Shown: positions 9,481-19,441, counted from the first letter of the stretch. The stretch is DNA of 64,000 nt from an uncultured Olleya sp. (GCA_947503885.1 CANNFD010000002.1:1-64000), one strand, 5' to 3'. The notes: a model not told the origin generated them from the letters alone. Numbers and translations: made by a program.

Positions 9481-10467
9481 ATGAAGAAAATAACCATCTT
9501 ATTACTTACAATAATTACTTTTATTGCTTGTAGTAAAAACGAAGATACGGACACAATTGACATTCCAACAAACCAACCAGAAAGACCTATAGCACAACTA
9601 TTACCTAACCTAACTGACTTAAATTTATTTGTAGGAGATATTAAAGATTTGGTACCAAGTCAATATGCATTTATTTATGATTTAAACACCCCTTTATTTT
9701 CAGATTACGCGCATAAAGAGCGTTTTATTGTTTTGCCTGAAGGCGAAACTTTAACCGCTGTGGGTAACGGAATGCCAGATTTTCCGGATAATTCTATTAT
9801 CGTTAAGACCTTCTATTTTAATTATGATGAAAACGACTTAAGCCAAGGTCGTAAAATTATCGAAACTCGCGTACTAATAAAAGAAAACGGATCATGGCTT
9901 GCAGGAGATTACCACTGGAATGACACACAAACCCAAGCTGTGTTAGAAAACAATGCAGCGACAGTGCCCGTTACTTTTATTAATAAAGCAGGCGCTACTT
10001 TAAATATAGATTATCAAATACCTTCAAATTTAGACTGTGTAACTTGTCATAACAACAATAATCAAGTCAAACCGTTAGGACCAAAACTACGCTCAATTAA
10101 CTTTAATAATCAATTACAAACCTTAATCAGCAATAACCAAATAACGGGGATTACAGACGTTACTACAATAACAACACTACCTAATTGGGAAGATGACGTC
10201 AACTATACATTAGAAGAACGTGCTAGAGCCTACTTTGATGTAAACTGTGCATCTTGCCACCAACCTGGAGGTTATTGCGATGTACAAACTACATTAGATT
10301 TTAGATTTGAAACCCCTTATGGAAACACTTCTATTTTTGAACATAAATCAGAAATTAATGCACGCATGGCTAATTATCAAGAATTATTTAGCATGCCACT
10401 TTTAGGGACCACTTTTGTACACACAGAGGGTTACTACTTAATTAAAACCTACTTAAACAGCTTATAA
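9481..10467 (+). CDS. Diheme c-type cytochrome-like lipoprotein (SO2930/HNE_0200-like)
   Basis: A 328-aa predicted lipoprotein. I chose the ATG at 9481 because it begins a clean signal with lipobox (TFIACSKNE). An in-frame ATG at 9406 would add 25 residues and lies against the lysS terminator. Two CxxCH haem-binding motifs, CVTCH (186-190) and CASCH (256-260), indicate two covalently bound haems. The N-terminal part, with 'NTPLFSDYAHKERFIVLPEG' and 'DNSIIVKTFYFNY', resembles the SO2930/HNE_0200 family. That implies a periplasm-facing electron-transfer role, but the partner is unknown. There is no neighbouring oxidase or peroxidase gene. Confidence 0.7.
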   Translation: MKKITILLLTIITFIACSKNEDTDTIDIPTNQPERPIAQLLPNLTDLNLFVGDIKDLVPSQYAFIYDLNTPLFSDYAHKERFIVLPEGETLTAVGNGMPDFPDNSIIVKTFYFNYDENDLSQGRKIIETRVLIKENGSWLAGDYHWNDTQTQAVLENNAATVPVTFINKAGATLNIDYQIPSNLDCVTCHNNNNQVKPLGPKLRSINFNNQLQTLISNNQITGITDVTTITTLPNWEDDVNYTLEERARAYFDVNCASCHQPGGYCDVQTTLDFRFETPYGNTSIFEHKSEINARMANYQELFSMPLLGTTFVHTEGYYLIKTYLNSL

Positions 10468-10559
10468 ACTGTTAATTAAAAACTAAAAAACTATAGAACA
10501 TTAAACCATATTAATTTTATCACGTCTTAGAAGTATAACAATTTAAAACATTTTAAAAA

Positions 10560-11057
10560 ATGAAAAAATTAGCAATACTAGCTTTAGCATTAATTACATT
10601 TCAGGCTAATGCGCAAGACAACAAAAAAGAAAAGCGTCAAGAAAACAGAACAGAAAGACTAGAAAAACGATTAGAATTTGAGCCAAAAGAAGTAGCCGAG
10701 TTACAGACTAAAAAAATGACTTTGCAATTAGACCTGACTGAAGCGCAACAAAAAAAGATCATGGCTTTAAATTTAGAAAATGCAACTAAGCGTCAAGAAC
10801 AAATCAAAAAACAACTAAAAGCTAAAGACGACTCTGAAAAAGTTAAACCTACAAAAGAGGAGAAACTAAAACGTATGAATGCTAAATTAGACGCTAAGAT
10901 TGCTAATAAGCAAAAAATGAAAGCTATCTTAAGTGCTGAGCAGTTTGAAAAATGGGAGAAATCTGCAAGAAAAAGAGGTGATGGACGTAAGCACATGAAA
11001 AAAGGTCCAAAAGGGAAACAAATGGGTGAAAATAGAGCAACACAAAATAAAGATTAA
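10560..11057 (+). CDS. Secreted basic helical protein, Spy/CpxP-like
   Basis: A 165-aa protein with a signal peptide (1-19, ending ANAQ) and a highly charged, Lys/Glu/Arg-rich mature part predicted to be almost all helical. It has two LTxxQ-type segments: 'LDLTEAQQKKIMALN' and 'KAILSAEQFEKWEKSARKR'. Such repeats are the hallmark of the periplasmic Spy/CpxP chaperone-like family. The C-terminus is strongly basic (GRKHMKKGPKGK). A chaperone or envelope-stress role is inference. The next gene has a similar small secreted design. A terminator follows at 11082. Confidence 0.65.
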   Translation: MKKLAILALALITFQANAQDNKKEKRQENRTERLEKRLEFEPKEVAELQTKKMTLQLDLTEAQQKKIMALNLENATKRQEQIKKQLKAKDDSEKVKPTKEEKLKRMNAKLDAKIANKQKMKAILSAEQFEKWEKSARKRGDGRKHMKKGPKGKQMGENRATQNKD

Positions 11058-11081
11058 GGAATATTCTTTCACTTTTAAAGG

Positions 11082-11115
11082 TAAAAAAGCACTGATTATC
11101 TATTCAGTGCTTTTT
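11082..11115 (+). terminator. Rho-independent terminator
   Basis: A perfect stem, AAAAAAGCACTGA against TCAGTGCTTTTTT, with an 8-base loop and terminal T run, 24 bases after the Spy-like gene. Confidence 0.88.
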
Positions 11116-11176
11116 TATTTGTAATTATTAAACAAATAGTGTTACTTTGAAAGTATAATTAATTAACTCTTACACG

Positions 11177-11530
11177 ATGAAAAAAATAATTACGCTTTGT
11201 CTTTTTGTTTTTGGTTTATTTTTAGCTACTAACAATGCTAATGCACAACAAAAATTTAGTGCAGAAATCAATAATGCTGCACACACAAAAGCTGTTGAAT
11301 ACGGTAGATATTTAAAAGTAAATGAAACTGTACAAGAATCAATATTTACTGCTTATCAAGAATTTTACGCTAAATCAGAAACTTTAAACAACAAGTTTGA
11401 AGCTGGAACTAGCCAATACACTGATTTAAAAAACAAAATAAACGACCGTTTATTATCTCAAATTAATGAAGTGCTTACTGAAGAGCAATACACTAGATTT
11501 TTAGAATTATCTAACCACACTACAGAGTAG
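11177..11530 (+). CDS. Small secreted helical protein, unknown function
   Basis: A 117-aa protein with an N-terminal signal peptide (1-23, ending NANAQ). The mature part is about 90 residues and mostly helical, with 'SQINEVLTEEQYTRFLELS' near the end, which again resembles an LTxxQ segment of the Spy/CpxP type. That similarity and its position after the Spy-like gene suggest a related periplasmic role, although a terminator separates the two. I do not recognise a named family. Convergent with hemL over a shared hairpin. Confidence 0.6.
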   Translation: MKKIITLCLFVFGLFLATNNANAQQKFSAEINNAAHTKAVEYGRYLKVNETVQESIFTAYQEFYAKSETLNNKFEAGTSQYTDLKNKINDRLLSQINEVLTEEQYTRFLELSNHTTE

Positions 11531-11553
11531 TTATTAGTTACTATACAATATAA

Positions 11554-11588
11554 AAAAAGCCGATTATAAAATTATAATCGGCTTTTTT
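11554..11588. terminator. Bidirectional terminator
   Basis: A very strong perfect stem, AAAAAAGCCGATTATA against TATAATCGGCTTTTTT, has a 4-base loop and A/T runs on both sides. It serves the small secreted gene on the plus strand and hemL on the minus strand. Confidence 0.9.
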
Positions 11589-11605
11589 ATGTTCTAATTT
11601 ATCGA

Positions 11606-12883
11606 TTAACTAAATACAGCTTCACAAGCTGCAATGGTTTTATCTAAATCGTCATAAGTTAATGCATCATTTAAAAACCAGCTTTCAAAAGCACTTGGTG
11701 CTAAATAAACACCTTGGTTTAACATCCCATGAAAAAAGGTTTTAAACATATCATTATTTCCTTTGGCAGACGTTTCAAAATCGACAACCTCATCTTCACA
11801 AAAATGTACCGAAATCATTGAGCCAATTCTGTTAATAGTGTGCGTCACATTTAGTCTTTCTAAAACTTCAGCAATTCCTTTATGTAGGTATTCTGTTTTT
11901 TTAGCTAAGCTTTCAAAAACATTACCAGAATTTAATTCTGTTAACATCGCCAAACCTGCTGCCATAGCTAATGGGTTACCACTTAATGTCCCTGCTTGAT
12001 ATACTGGCCCTAAAGGCGCTAAATGATTCATTATTTCTGCTTTAGCTGCAAAAGCACCAACAGGTAAACCACCACCAATTACTTTACCAAAACATACAAT
12101 ATCTGCTTTTACACCTAACAACTCTTGCGCACCACCTTTAGCTAATCTAAAGCCAGTCATTACTTCGTCAAAGATTAATAATATATTATTGGCATCACAA
12201 AGTTGGCGTAAGCCTTCTAAAAATCCTTTTTTAGGCGGTATACACCCCATATTACCTGCAACAGGCTCTATGATTATACAAGCAATCTCATTTTTATTCG
12301 CATTAATTAATGCTTCAACATTAGCTAAATCATTATATTTTGCTAACAATGTATCTTTTGCTGTACCTGCTGTTACACCTGGACTATTTGGAGATCCAAA
12401 TGTTACCGCACCACTACCAGCTTGTATTAAAAATGAGTCTGAATGACCATGATAACAACCAGCAAACTTGATAATTTTATCTTTATTTGTATAACCTCTA
12501 GCTAATCTAACTGCACTCATACAAGCTTCTGTACCAGAATTTACAAAACGAATTTTGTCAATATTTGGTACCATAGACACCGCTAATTCTGCGATTTTAG
12601 TTTCAATTTCAGTCGGCATACCAAAGGAAGTTCCTTTTTTAGCTTTATCAATAACTGCATCTACTACCGGTTGATGTGCATGACCTAAAATCATTGGTCC
12701 CCAAGAAGCGATATAATCAATCAATTGGTTACCATCCTCGTCATACAAATAGGCACCTTTAGCTTCTTTTACAAAAATAGGTGTACCACCTACTGCTTTA
12801 AATGCTCTTACTGGAGAGTTTACTCCTCCAGGAATTACTTGCTCTGCTTCTGCAAACAAAGCACTACTACGTTTATAAATCAT
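11606..12883 (-). CDS. hemL: Glutamate-1-semialdehyde 2,1-aminomutase
   Basis: A 425-aa PLP enzyme that converts glutamate-1-semialdehyde to 5-aminolevulinate in C5 haem biosynthesis. Signatures are the N-terminal '[18 protein letters not shown]', '[10 protein letters not shown]', '[17 protein letters not shown]' and the PLP lysine in '[15 protein letters not shown]'. Length is normal. The glucosaminidase gene ends only 5 bases upstream on the same strand, so hemL is probably the last gene of a minus-strand operon with the glucosaminidase, deaminase and HExxH genes, ending at the terminator 11554-11588. The operon partners show no haem link. Confidence 0.97.
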   Translation of the reverse strand: MIYKRSSALFAEAEQVIPGGVNSPVRAFKAVGGTPIFVKEAKGAYLYDEDGNQLIDYIASWGPMILGHAHQPVVDAVIDKAKKGTSFGMPTEIETKIAELAVSMVPNIDKIRFVNSGTEACMSAVRLARGYTNKDKIIKFAGCYHGHSDSFLIQAGSGAVTFGSPNSPGVTAGTAKDTLLAKYNDLANVEALINANKNEIACIIIEPVAGNMGCIPPKKGFLEGLRQLCDANNILLIFDEVMTGFRLAKGGAQELLGVKADIVCFGKVIGGGLPVGAFAAKAEIMNHLAPLGPVYQAGTLSGNPLAMAAGLAMLTELNSGNVFESLAKKTEYLHKGIAEVLERLNVTHTINRIGSMISVHFCEDEVVDFETSAKGNNDMFKTFFHGMLNQGVYLAPSAFESWFLNDALTYDDLDKTIAACEAVFS

Positions 12884-12888
12884 AAACC

Positions 12889-13692
12889 TTAAAAATCTTT
12901 TGGAATGGGTTTTATATATATTTTTTGACCTATATGTAGGTCATTACTTTGTAATCCATTTAATGATTTTAACTCATCAACAGATATATTATATTTTCTT
13001 GAAATGGAATACAGTGTATCTCCTTTTACAACGGTATGTTTATCATTAACTGTAATTTCTTTTCCTAAAACTGCAGCATCAAACCTATCTAATTGATAAC
13101 GCTCTATTAGGCTTATTAATTTTTCAGGGTAGCGTCTATCTGTTGCATAACCTGCTGCTCTTAACTCTTTAGCCCAACCTTTATAGTCATCTTTTTCTAG
13201 TGTAAACAATTTAGCATAACGTTTACGTTCTTTTAAAAATAATGAGTGGTCTCTAAAAGAGTATTTTGAGTTTTTATATTTTCTAAAACATTCACCTTTA
13301 GCATCATCGTCGTGGTAAATTTTAGCACCGGTCCACTCATGACATTTAATTCCAAAATGGTTGTTAGCCTCTACAGACAATCTTCCATTACCGGAACCAG
13401 ACTCTAAAATACCTTGTGCTAAAGTAATACTTGCAGGGATACCATAATTACGCATTTCATCTTGTGCTATATCACTGTATATTGCAATATACTCGTCTGT
13501 TTTAGTAGCATAAACTTCAGGAGTTTCTTTTATAGGTGCGTCAACAATAACAACATCTTCTTTTGCTTTGTCTTTATTATTTCTTACAACTCTAACCGTT
13601 TTTTGTTTACCTTTTTTAGTTGTCACTTTTTTAGAAGAGCCACAACTTACAATTAGCAGGGTTAGACAAAGTATGGTAATTATTTTTTTCAT
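12889..13692 (-). CDS. LysM-containing glucosaminidase lipoprotein
   Basis: A 267-aa predicted peptidoglycan hydrolase. The signal ends in a lipobox (LLIVSCGSS, Cys17), giving membrane anchoring. A Lys-rich linker (18-45) is followed by a glucosaminidase/FlgJ-type domain (about 65-205) with '[20 protein letters not shown]' and '[11 protein letters not shown]'; the Glu in ILESGSG is the likely catalytic acid. A single LysM module is at about 218-262 ('[17 protein letters not shown]', 'LHIGQKIYI'). It would trim N-acetylglucosamine linkages in the periplasm. Three bases separate its start from the deaminase stop, so the two are co-transcribed. Confidence 0.9.
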   Translation of the reverse strand: MKKIITILCLTLLIVSCGSSKKVTTKKGKQKTVRVVRNNKDKAKEDVVIVDAPIKETPEVYATKTDEYIAIYSDIAQDEMRNYGIPASITLAQGILESGSGNGRLSVEANNHFGIKCHEWTGAKIYHDDDAKGECFRKYKNSKYSFRDHSLFLKERKRYAKLFTLEKDDYKGWAKELRAAGYATDRRYPEKLISLIERYQLDRFDAAVLGKEITVNDKHTVVKGDTLYSISRKYNISVDELKSLNGLQSNDLHIGQKIYIKPIPKDF

Positions 13693-13695
13693 TAA

Positions 13696-14607
13696 TTATA
13701 AAATTAATTGTTGTTGTTTTTGTTTTAATCTTTTATTCATACCAACTATACCTTGTAAACCTCCAGTATGAATTACCAGTATTTTGGAGTTAGGTTTAAA
13801 AAAATCACGCTGAATTAAATCAAACACTCCAAACATCATTTTTCCGGTATACACAGGGTCTAAGGCTATATTAGTTTGCTTTTTAAAGCTATTAATAAAC
13901 GTTACTAAATCGGTATTTATTTTAGCATAACCACCAAAATGAAAATCTGTTAGTAATTGCCAATTATCTTGTTTTGCAAATTTACTAATATCTTCGTTTA
14001 AAAAGTTGCCTTTTAAAGCAGAAAAACCTAAAACTTGCTGACTGTTATTTGATTTATTAATTATTCCGGATAGCGTACCTCCCGTCCCTACGGAAGCGCA
14101 AATATAATTAAAATCCGAATCTGCTTCTGTTAAAATTTCTTCGCAACCTTTTACTGCTAGATCATTAGTCCCACCTTCCGGAATTAAGTAAAAATCTCCA
14201 TATTCTTTTTTAATTTTTTCAAAAAACGATTGGGTAGATTTTAATCTAAACGCTTCTCTACTAACAAACTTAAATTCCATACCGCAAGATTGCGCGAATT
14301 TTAAAGTAGGATTATTGTCAATTTTATCATGCAGCTCTTCCCCTCTAATTACACCTATGGTTTTTAAGCCAAACACACGTCCAGCTTCTGCAACTGCAGC
14401 AATATGATTAGAAAATGCACCACCAAAAGTCAACAGTGTGTCATGATTATGCTTTTCAGCGTAAGCGATATTATATTTTAGCTTTCTATATTTATTACCA
14501 GATATAATTGGGTGTATCAAATCCTCGCGTTTTAAGTATAACGAAACTGAACTTTTAAAAGGAAGTTCTATTTTTTGATTGACACTAAGTTCTGGGTTAA
14601 ATTTCAT
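13696..14607 (-). CDS. PLP-dependent ACC deaminase / D-cysteine desulfhydrase family enzyme
   Basis: A 303-aa fold-type II PLP enzyme. The PLP lysine lies in 'SGNKYRKLKYN', an Asn-binding segment in 'FGGAFSNHIAAVA', and the phosphate-binding Gly-rich loop in 'SVGTGGTLSGI'. Members act on 1-aminocyclopropane-1-carboxylate or D-cysteine; Bacteroidota members of this length (about 300 aa, slightly shorter than the usual 330) are not well characterised, so I leave the substrate open. It sits between the glucosaminidase (3-base gap) and a small membrane-associated protein it overlaps by 11 bases, in one operon with hemL. Confidence 0.85.
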   Translation of the reverse strand: MKFNPELSVNQKIELPFKSSVSLYLKREDLIHPIISGNKYRKLKYNIAYAEKHNHDTLLTFGGAFSNHIAAVAEAGRVFGLKTIGVIRGEELHDKIDNNPTLKFAQSCGMEFKFVSREAFRLKSTQSFFEKIKKEYGDFYLIPEGGTNDLAVKGCEEILTEADSDFNYICASVGTGGTLSGIINKSNNSQQVLGFSALKGNFLNEDISKFAKQDNWQLLTDFHFGGYAKINTDLVTFINSFKKQTNIALDPVYTGKMMFGVFDLIQRDFFKPNSKILVIHTGGLQGIVGMNKRLKQKQQQLIL

Positions 14608-14935
14608 GCTTGCTAAGATACTTTAAAAATTGCCAAAAAGCTCTAGATTTTAGATAGTCTAAATTATTATCGTTGCAATAGGCTTCCCGCTCAAAGCTTA
14701 TATTTTTATAGGCAATATACCCGTTTTTGTGTTGTAAGTATCTAATCAAAAACTCCAAACCATACCAAATATAAAAAGGTAGTATTAAAAGTTCTAGCTG
14801 TTGTCTAAGATGAATTTTTTCATGATTAACCAAAGTTGCACTTTTTTTTAACCCTTTGTATTTTAGAAAAATAAAAGGAAAAATAGTAAGACCCATGTAA
14901 CCTTTAGGCACTAAATATTTTGATATTATAATCAT
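14597..14935 (-). CDS. Small HExxH protein, probable membrane association
   Basis: A 112-aa protein from the ATG at 14935; an upstream ATG at 14995 would add 20 unlikely residues. After a hydrophobic stretch it carries 'LVNHEKIHLRQQ', a zinc-metalloprotease-like HExxH motif, then a hydrophobic helix 'LLILPFYIWYGLEFLI'. A conserved 'SFEREAYCND' follows, which could supply the third zinc ligand (Glu). That arrangement resembles a minimal gluzincin or M56-like core. Function and substrate are unknown. The start of the deaminase lies inside its end (11-base overlap), so translation is probably coupled. Confidence 0.6.
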   Translation of the reverse strand: MIIISKYLVPKGYMGLTIFPFIFLKYKGLKKSATLVNHEKIHLRQQLELLILPFYIWYGLEFLIRYLQHKNGYIAYKNISFEREAYCNDNNLDYLKSRAFWQFLKYLSKHEI

Positions 14936-15254
14936 GATTGTTAACCTTCTAAATGTATTCCAATTTACGATATCTAAATCAAAAAAATAAGACAATTCCT
15001 ACCAAAGTAGCTAATCACTTACTTTTAATGCTAAACCCATACATAATGGGGTTGTAGATAGGAAAATAATTACAAAGTTGACCCTTTAAATTTAACAGAA
15101 ATACTAATTAACAATTAAATAATAAGGTCTTAAATTTTTCTTAATTATTTCTTAATTATTTTTATATTTTTAACAAAAAAATCAACTAAAGTGTTTTTTG
15201 TTTAGAATTACCCAAGTATAAATTAAAAGCACTCCTTTACATTAATTTGATATA

Positions 15255-15722
15255 ATGAAAAAAAGCAAACCTACAACTGCCCTAAATTTTAAATTTAGAC
15301 TTCCTACCCTTTTATTAACTTTTAGTTGCTACTTACTTTTTACTATTAGTAGTAGTAGTTATGGTCAAACCAAGATCAGTAACACCAATTTTAATATAAA
15401 ATCTAAAATTGTTGAAGCAACGGATTCAAATTTTAAAAATATTGAAATCTCTTGGGACTTTTCAAACTCGGCAAGCAAAACACCTACAAATTTAAATATT
15501 GAAATTCAACCAATAAATGATTGTTGGAATAAATTAAATGGTAAAAACAGATCCGACATGTTTTTAAAAACTTTTAAAAACCTAACTGATAATCCAACAG
15601 GAAATCTCTTATTAAGTTTAAGAGAGTACAATACCAAATGTTTTAAATGGCGCGCTAAAACCATAAACACCAATACGCGTCACGAACAATATACAGATTG
15701 GCAATTTTCAAGTTTTCTTTAA
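15255..15722 (+). CDS. Small secreted FN3-like protein
   Basis: A 155-aa protein with a long N-terminal hydrophobic segment (about 15-40) containing a run of four serines encoded by AGT repeats, cleaved after SSSSYGQ by appearance. The mature part has alternating strands ('KNIEISWDFSNS', 'NLNIEIQPINDCW', 'CFKWRAKTINT') ending in 'YTDWQFSSFL', the pattern of a fibronectin type III-like sandwich. It lies 24 bases before the CUB/T9SS protein gene and is probably co-transcribed, so it may assist or accompany that surface protein. No named family recognised. Confidence 0.6.
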   Translation: MKKSKPTTALNFKFRLPTLLLTFSCYLLFTISSSSYGQTKISNTNFNIKSKIVEATDSNFKNIEISWDFSNSASKTPTNLNIEIQPINDCWNKLNGKNRSDMFLKTFKNLTDNPTGNLLLSLREYNTKCFKWRAKTINTNTRHEQYTDWQFSSFL

Positions 15723-15746
15723 GCCCTAACCAACCAAGTCACAAAA

Positions 15747-18700
15747 ATGAAAAAAATTACCTTACTACTTATTTTTACCTTTTTATTTATACAAAACAGC
15801 TTTGCACAAGGAGATTCAGTAGCTAACGCAGAACAATTTTGCTATGGAGGCTCCGAATTAGTATTTCCTAATGTTACCGGAGAACCTAATAATACAGGCG
15901 TAGGATGTTTAGGTAGCATCCCAAACGCTGCTTACTACTATTTAACTATAGACCAAGCAGGTGATTTGATATTTGATCTTTCACAAGAAGATTCAACAGG
16001 TGCAGGGATAGATGTGGATTTTATAGCTTGGGGACCTTTCCCCTCAGTTGCAGCTGCAGATACGGCTATTACTTTAGACTATTGTAACCCTTCCAGTTGC
16101 CCAAGTAACACAAATGATCCAAATTTTTACCCCTATGCACCTGACCATATTGTTGACTGCAGTTATTCTGCTTTACCTACCGAGACACTTACAATAGATA
16201 ATGCACAAAGTGGAGAAATTTACATTGTTTTAATTACAAATTTTAGCGACTTACCTGGTAGTATATCACTACAACAAACTGGTGGAATGGGTACAACTAG
16301 CTGTGGAGATCTCCCAGTATGTGGTAGTTCGTTTTATGATAGTGGTGGGGTATCTGGAAGTTATTCTAACAACCAAAATGAAACTACCATTATCTATCCT
16401 TATGCAGTTGGAGGAACTGTAACTACAACCTTTACCATGTTTGATGTAGCTCCAGGAGACAGTTTAGCAATATATGATGGGCCAGATACATCTGCTCCTT
16501 TATTAGGTACATATACAGGGATAACCAATCCTGGATCATTTACATCTACACATGCCACAGGTACACTTAGCTTTGTTTTTACAAGTGACCTAGCTATAGT
16601 AAGTAATGGTTGGGCTGCAGATATTGTTTGTAACTCACCACCAACTACATCTTCATGCGGTAATACATATACAGATAGTGGTGGGACATCTGGAAATTAT
16701 TCTGCTAATGAAAACCAAACTAGCACTTTTTATCCTAACACAGCTGGAGACCCAGTAACTGTAACCTTTACAAGTTTTAATATTGAAGACGGTTGGGACT
16801 ATTTATACGTTTATGATGGCCCAGACACTTCTTCTCCAACTCTAGGTGCCTTTACAGGATTAACAGTACCAGGCCCATTTACATCAACTCATGCTACTGG
16901 CGCATTGACATTTGTCTTTACTAGTGATGGCTCAACTAATTATACTGGTTGGGAAGCAAGCATCACTTGTCCAATATCTTGTGGGGACACGTATACAGAT
17001 AGCAACGCCGTTTCTGGCGGCAATTATGATAATAACGAAAACATAACAACCACAATCAATCCTATCACAGCTGGAGATTTAGTAACGGTAACCTTTACAA
17101 GTTTTAATACAGAACCCACCCATGATGTTTTAAATATATATGATGGTCCAGATGATTCTTATCCACATTTAGGTGAATATTCAGGAACTACAATACCCGG
17201 CCCTTTTACATCAAGTCATCTGTCTGGAGCCCTAACCTTTGTATTTACTAGTGATAACACTGTAAATAAAGCTGGTTGGGAAGCAGATATCACTTGTGGT
17301 AACACTTGTGAAAAAGCTTGGAACGGTTCTGTAAGTACAGATTGGTTTGAAAGCAATAATTGGACACCATCCGGAGTCCCTACAAATCAAGACTGTGTTA
17401 TTATTCCAGACGTGACCACCACTAACAATAATTCTCCAATTGTTGTAGCGTCGGCTACTAGCGTAGGTTTAGGAAAAAGTTTATTAGTAGAAACTAATGG
17501 TTATCTAGAGTTATTACCTGATGCCGGCTTAATTATAACTGACGACATTACGGTGGATGGGAAGTTTATTTTAAGAAGTACTTCTAACTTAATCCAAATT
17601 ACCAATACTGGAATTACAAATAATGGTAACATACAAATGCAACGAGAAGTTAACGGTCTAGCAGCATTAGATTACGTTTATTGGTCTTCTCCTGTTGATA
17701 ACTTTGCTGTAAATGCTGTGTCACCGGGATCATACCATAGATATAAATGGCTTCCAACAACTGCTGCGACTTATGGTAACTGGGTAGGAGCTTCTGAAAT
17801 TATGGAACCTGCCAAAGGGTATATTATACGTGGTATTTTTGGCACGTCTCCAGAAGGAGTGCCTGCTACTAATACGGTAGAGTTTATTGGAGTCCCTAGA
17901 AATGGAATGATTCAAATCCCAATCACGCATGGTGGATATGCAGGACCTAATTATCCCGGAGCTAGTAATATAGATGCAACAGAACTAGATGATAATTGGA
18001 ATTTAATTGGAAATCCTTATCCGTCTTCAATATCTGCTGATTTATTTATTCAAGAAAATGCAGGTGTATTAAGTGATAGCCCAATGCCAAATACATCAGG
18101 TGTTATAGGAACCATTTATTTATGGAGACATTTATCAGCGCCAAGCGCAATAGACGATCCATTTTATGGTGATTATGTATACAATTACAGCGGTAACGAT
18201 TATATTGGCTACAACGGTACAGGGTCTAACCCAGTTGGGTTTAATGGTAATATTGCAGCTGGACAAGCCTTTTTTGTATTAATGGATCACAACGCAAGTT
18301 CTCCTTCAATGGTAACTTTTAATAATGCTATGCGTTATGATAATACGATTCCTGCAATACCATCCCCTTTTGATAATAACCAGTTTTATAAAACCTCACA
18401 AATCAGTAACACCCAACAAAGTATTGCTGCATTAGAAAAGCACAGAATCTGGCTAAATTTGATTGCTCCAAACAACAGCACAAATTCAATTTTGGTGGGG
18501 TATATTGAGAATGCTACGGATGGTATAGACAAAGTTTTTGATGGTTACGATATGGGTAAAACCAGTACACGCTTTTACACATTAGTTGAAGGCGAAGAAA
18601 TGGCTATTCAAGGAAAATCTTTACCATTCGAGGACACAGACACTGTACCTTTAGGAGTAGTAATCCCTCAAGAAGGAAATTATACTATAGCTATTAACAC

Positions 18701-19115
18701 TTTAGATGGTTTATTTGAAAACGAAACACAAAACATCTATATCGAGGACACTTATACAGAAGTAATTCATAGCTTAAGAGAAGCACCATTTGTCTTTAAT
18801 ATAGGTGCTGGGATTTATAACGATAGATTTATATTACGTTACACCAACGAAGCGCTTAATGTAGAAGAATTTAATCTAGAGTCTGGACTTGAAATTTTTG
18901 TCCCTAAAAACACTTCAATACAAGTAAGATCAAAAGGATTAATTAATAGTGTTTCAGTATATGATATTTTAGGGAGAACCCTAGAAGAGCACAAAAACAT
19001 TAATGCTACAGATTTTAGCATTAACAATCCTAATTATTCTGAAGGCACATATATTATAAAAGTCATATTAGTTAATGGAGCTCAAAAAACACAAAAAGTA
19101 GTTTTAAAACGCTAA
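15747..19115 (+). CDS. Triple-CUB surface protein with T9SS sorting domain
   Basis: A 1122-aa secreted protein. Signal peptide 1-21 (NSFAQ). An N-terminal beta-rich domain (25-185) is followed by three CUB-like repeats of about 105 residues each at 191-298, 304-408 and 411-517. Each starts with a Cys-Gly and 'YTDS', contains 'YDGPD' and 'HATGxLxFVFTSD', and ends with a Trp and Cys. A linker (525-1000) includes 'WNGSVSTDWFESNNWTPSG'. The last 80 residues ('NSVSVYDILGRTLEE', 'GTYIIKVILVNG', 'QKVVLKR') are a T9SS C-terminal sorting domain, so the protein is exported by type IX secretion. CUB modules often bind sugars or proteins; the ligand is unknown. Confidence 0.88.
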   Translation: MKKITLLLIFTFLFIQNSFAQGDSVANAEQFCYGGSELVFPNVTGEPNNTGVGCLGSIPNAAYYYLTIDQAGDLIFDLSQEDSTGAGIDVDFIAWGPFPSVAAADTAITLDYCNPSSCPSNTNDPNFYPYAPDHIVDCSYSALPTETLTIDNAQSGEIYIVLITNFSDLPGSISLQQTGGMGTTSCGDLPVCGSSFYDSGGVSGSYSNNQNETTIIYPYAVGGTVTTTFTMFDVAPGDSLAIYDGPDTSAPLLGTYTGITNPGSFTSTHATGTLSFVFTSDLAIVSNGWAADIVCNSPPTTSSCGNTYTDSGGTSGNYSANENQTSTFYPNTAGDPVTVTFTSFNIEDGWDYLYVYDGPDTSSPTLGAFTGLTVPGPFTSTHATGALTFVFTSDGSTNYTGWEASITCPISCGDTYTDSNAVSGGNYDNNENITTTINPITAGDLVTVTFTSFNTEPTHDVLNIYDGPDDSYPHLGEYSGTTIPGPFTSSHLSGALTFVFTSDNTVNKAGWEADITCGNTCEKAWNGSVSTDWFESNNWTPSGVPTNQDCVIIPDVTTTNNNSPIVVASATSVGLGKSLLVETNGYLELLPDAGLIITDDITVDGKFILRSTSNLIQITNTGITNNGNIQMQREVNGLAALDYVYWSSPVDNFAVNAVSPGSYHRYKWLPTTAATYGNWVGASEIMEPAKGYIIRGIFGTSPEGVPATNTVEFIGVPRNGMIQIPITHGGYAGPNYPGASNIDATELDDNWNLIGNPYPSSISADLFIQENAGVLSDSPMPNTSGVIGTIYLWRHLSAPSAIDDPFYGDYVYNYSGNDYIGYNGTGSNPVGFNGNIAAGQAFFVLMDHNASSPSMVTFNNAMRYDNTIPAIPSPFDNNQFYKTSQISNTQQSIAALEKHRIWLNLIAPNNSTNSILVGYIENATDGIDKVFDGYDMGKTSTRFYTLVEGEEMAIQGKSLPFEDTDTVPLGVVIPQEGNYTIAINTLDGLFENETQNIYIEDTYTEVIHSLREAPFVFNIGAGIYNDRFILRYTNEALNVEEFNLESGLEIFVPKNTSIQVRSKGLINSVSVYDILGRTLEEHKNINATDFSINNPNYSEGTYIIKVILVNGAQKTQKVVLKR

Positions 19116-19135
19116 TAATAATTTTAAAAAAATTA

Positions 19136-19172
19136 AAAAGACCTTAATTTTACAATTAAGGTCTTTTTATTT
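19136..19172 (+). terminator. Rho-independent terminator
   Basis: Stem AAAAAGACCTTAATTT against AATTAAGGTCTTTTT with a short loop and T-rich tail, about 20 bases after the CUB protein gene. The following 270 bases up to the next promoter are AT-rich and hold no feature I can support. Confidence 0.85.
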
Positions 19173-19441
19173 TCTATCAATTTTCACTCTAAAAGAGCAA
19201 TCTCTATTTTTCATTTGTAAAAAAAGGGTCATTCAAAATCATTTACCTCCCCTTATTATTATCTAATTTAAAGTTTTAATTAATGGGTAATCATTCATTA
19301 TGACTCGGTACTTAAAACAATAATTATAAAAGTAAAAATTATAAAATTTGATATAAAAAAATCAAGCTAAGTTGATAACTTCACAGATAACCTCACTTAA
19401 AACCTAGGGATTTGTCGGCAGGTATTTATTCTAATTTACAT

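Noticed and set aside
9406-9481. Longer start for the cytochrome-like protein
   Set aside because: It would begin at the edge of the lysS terminator and spoil the lipoprotein signal that starts at 9481.
15340-15360. AGT repeats in the signal peptide of the small secreted gene
   Set aside because: Only four units; too short to be considered a variable repeat.
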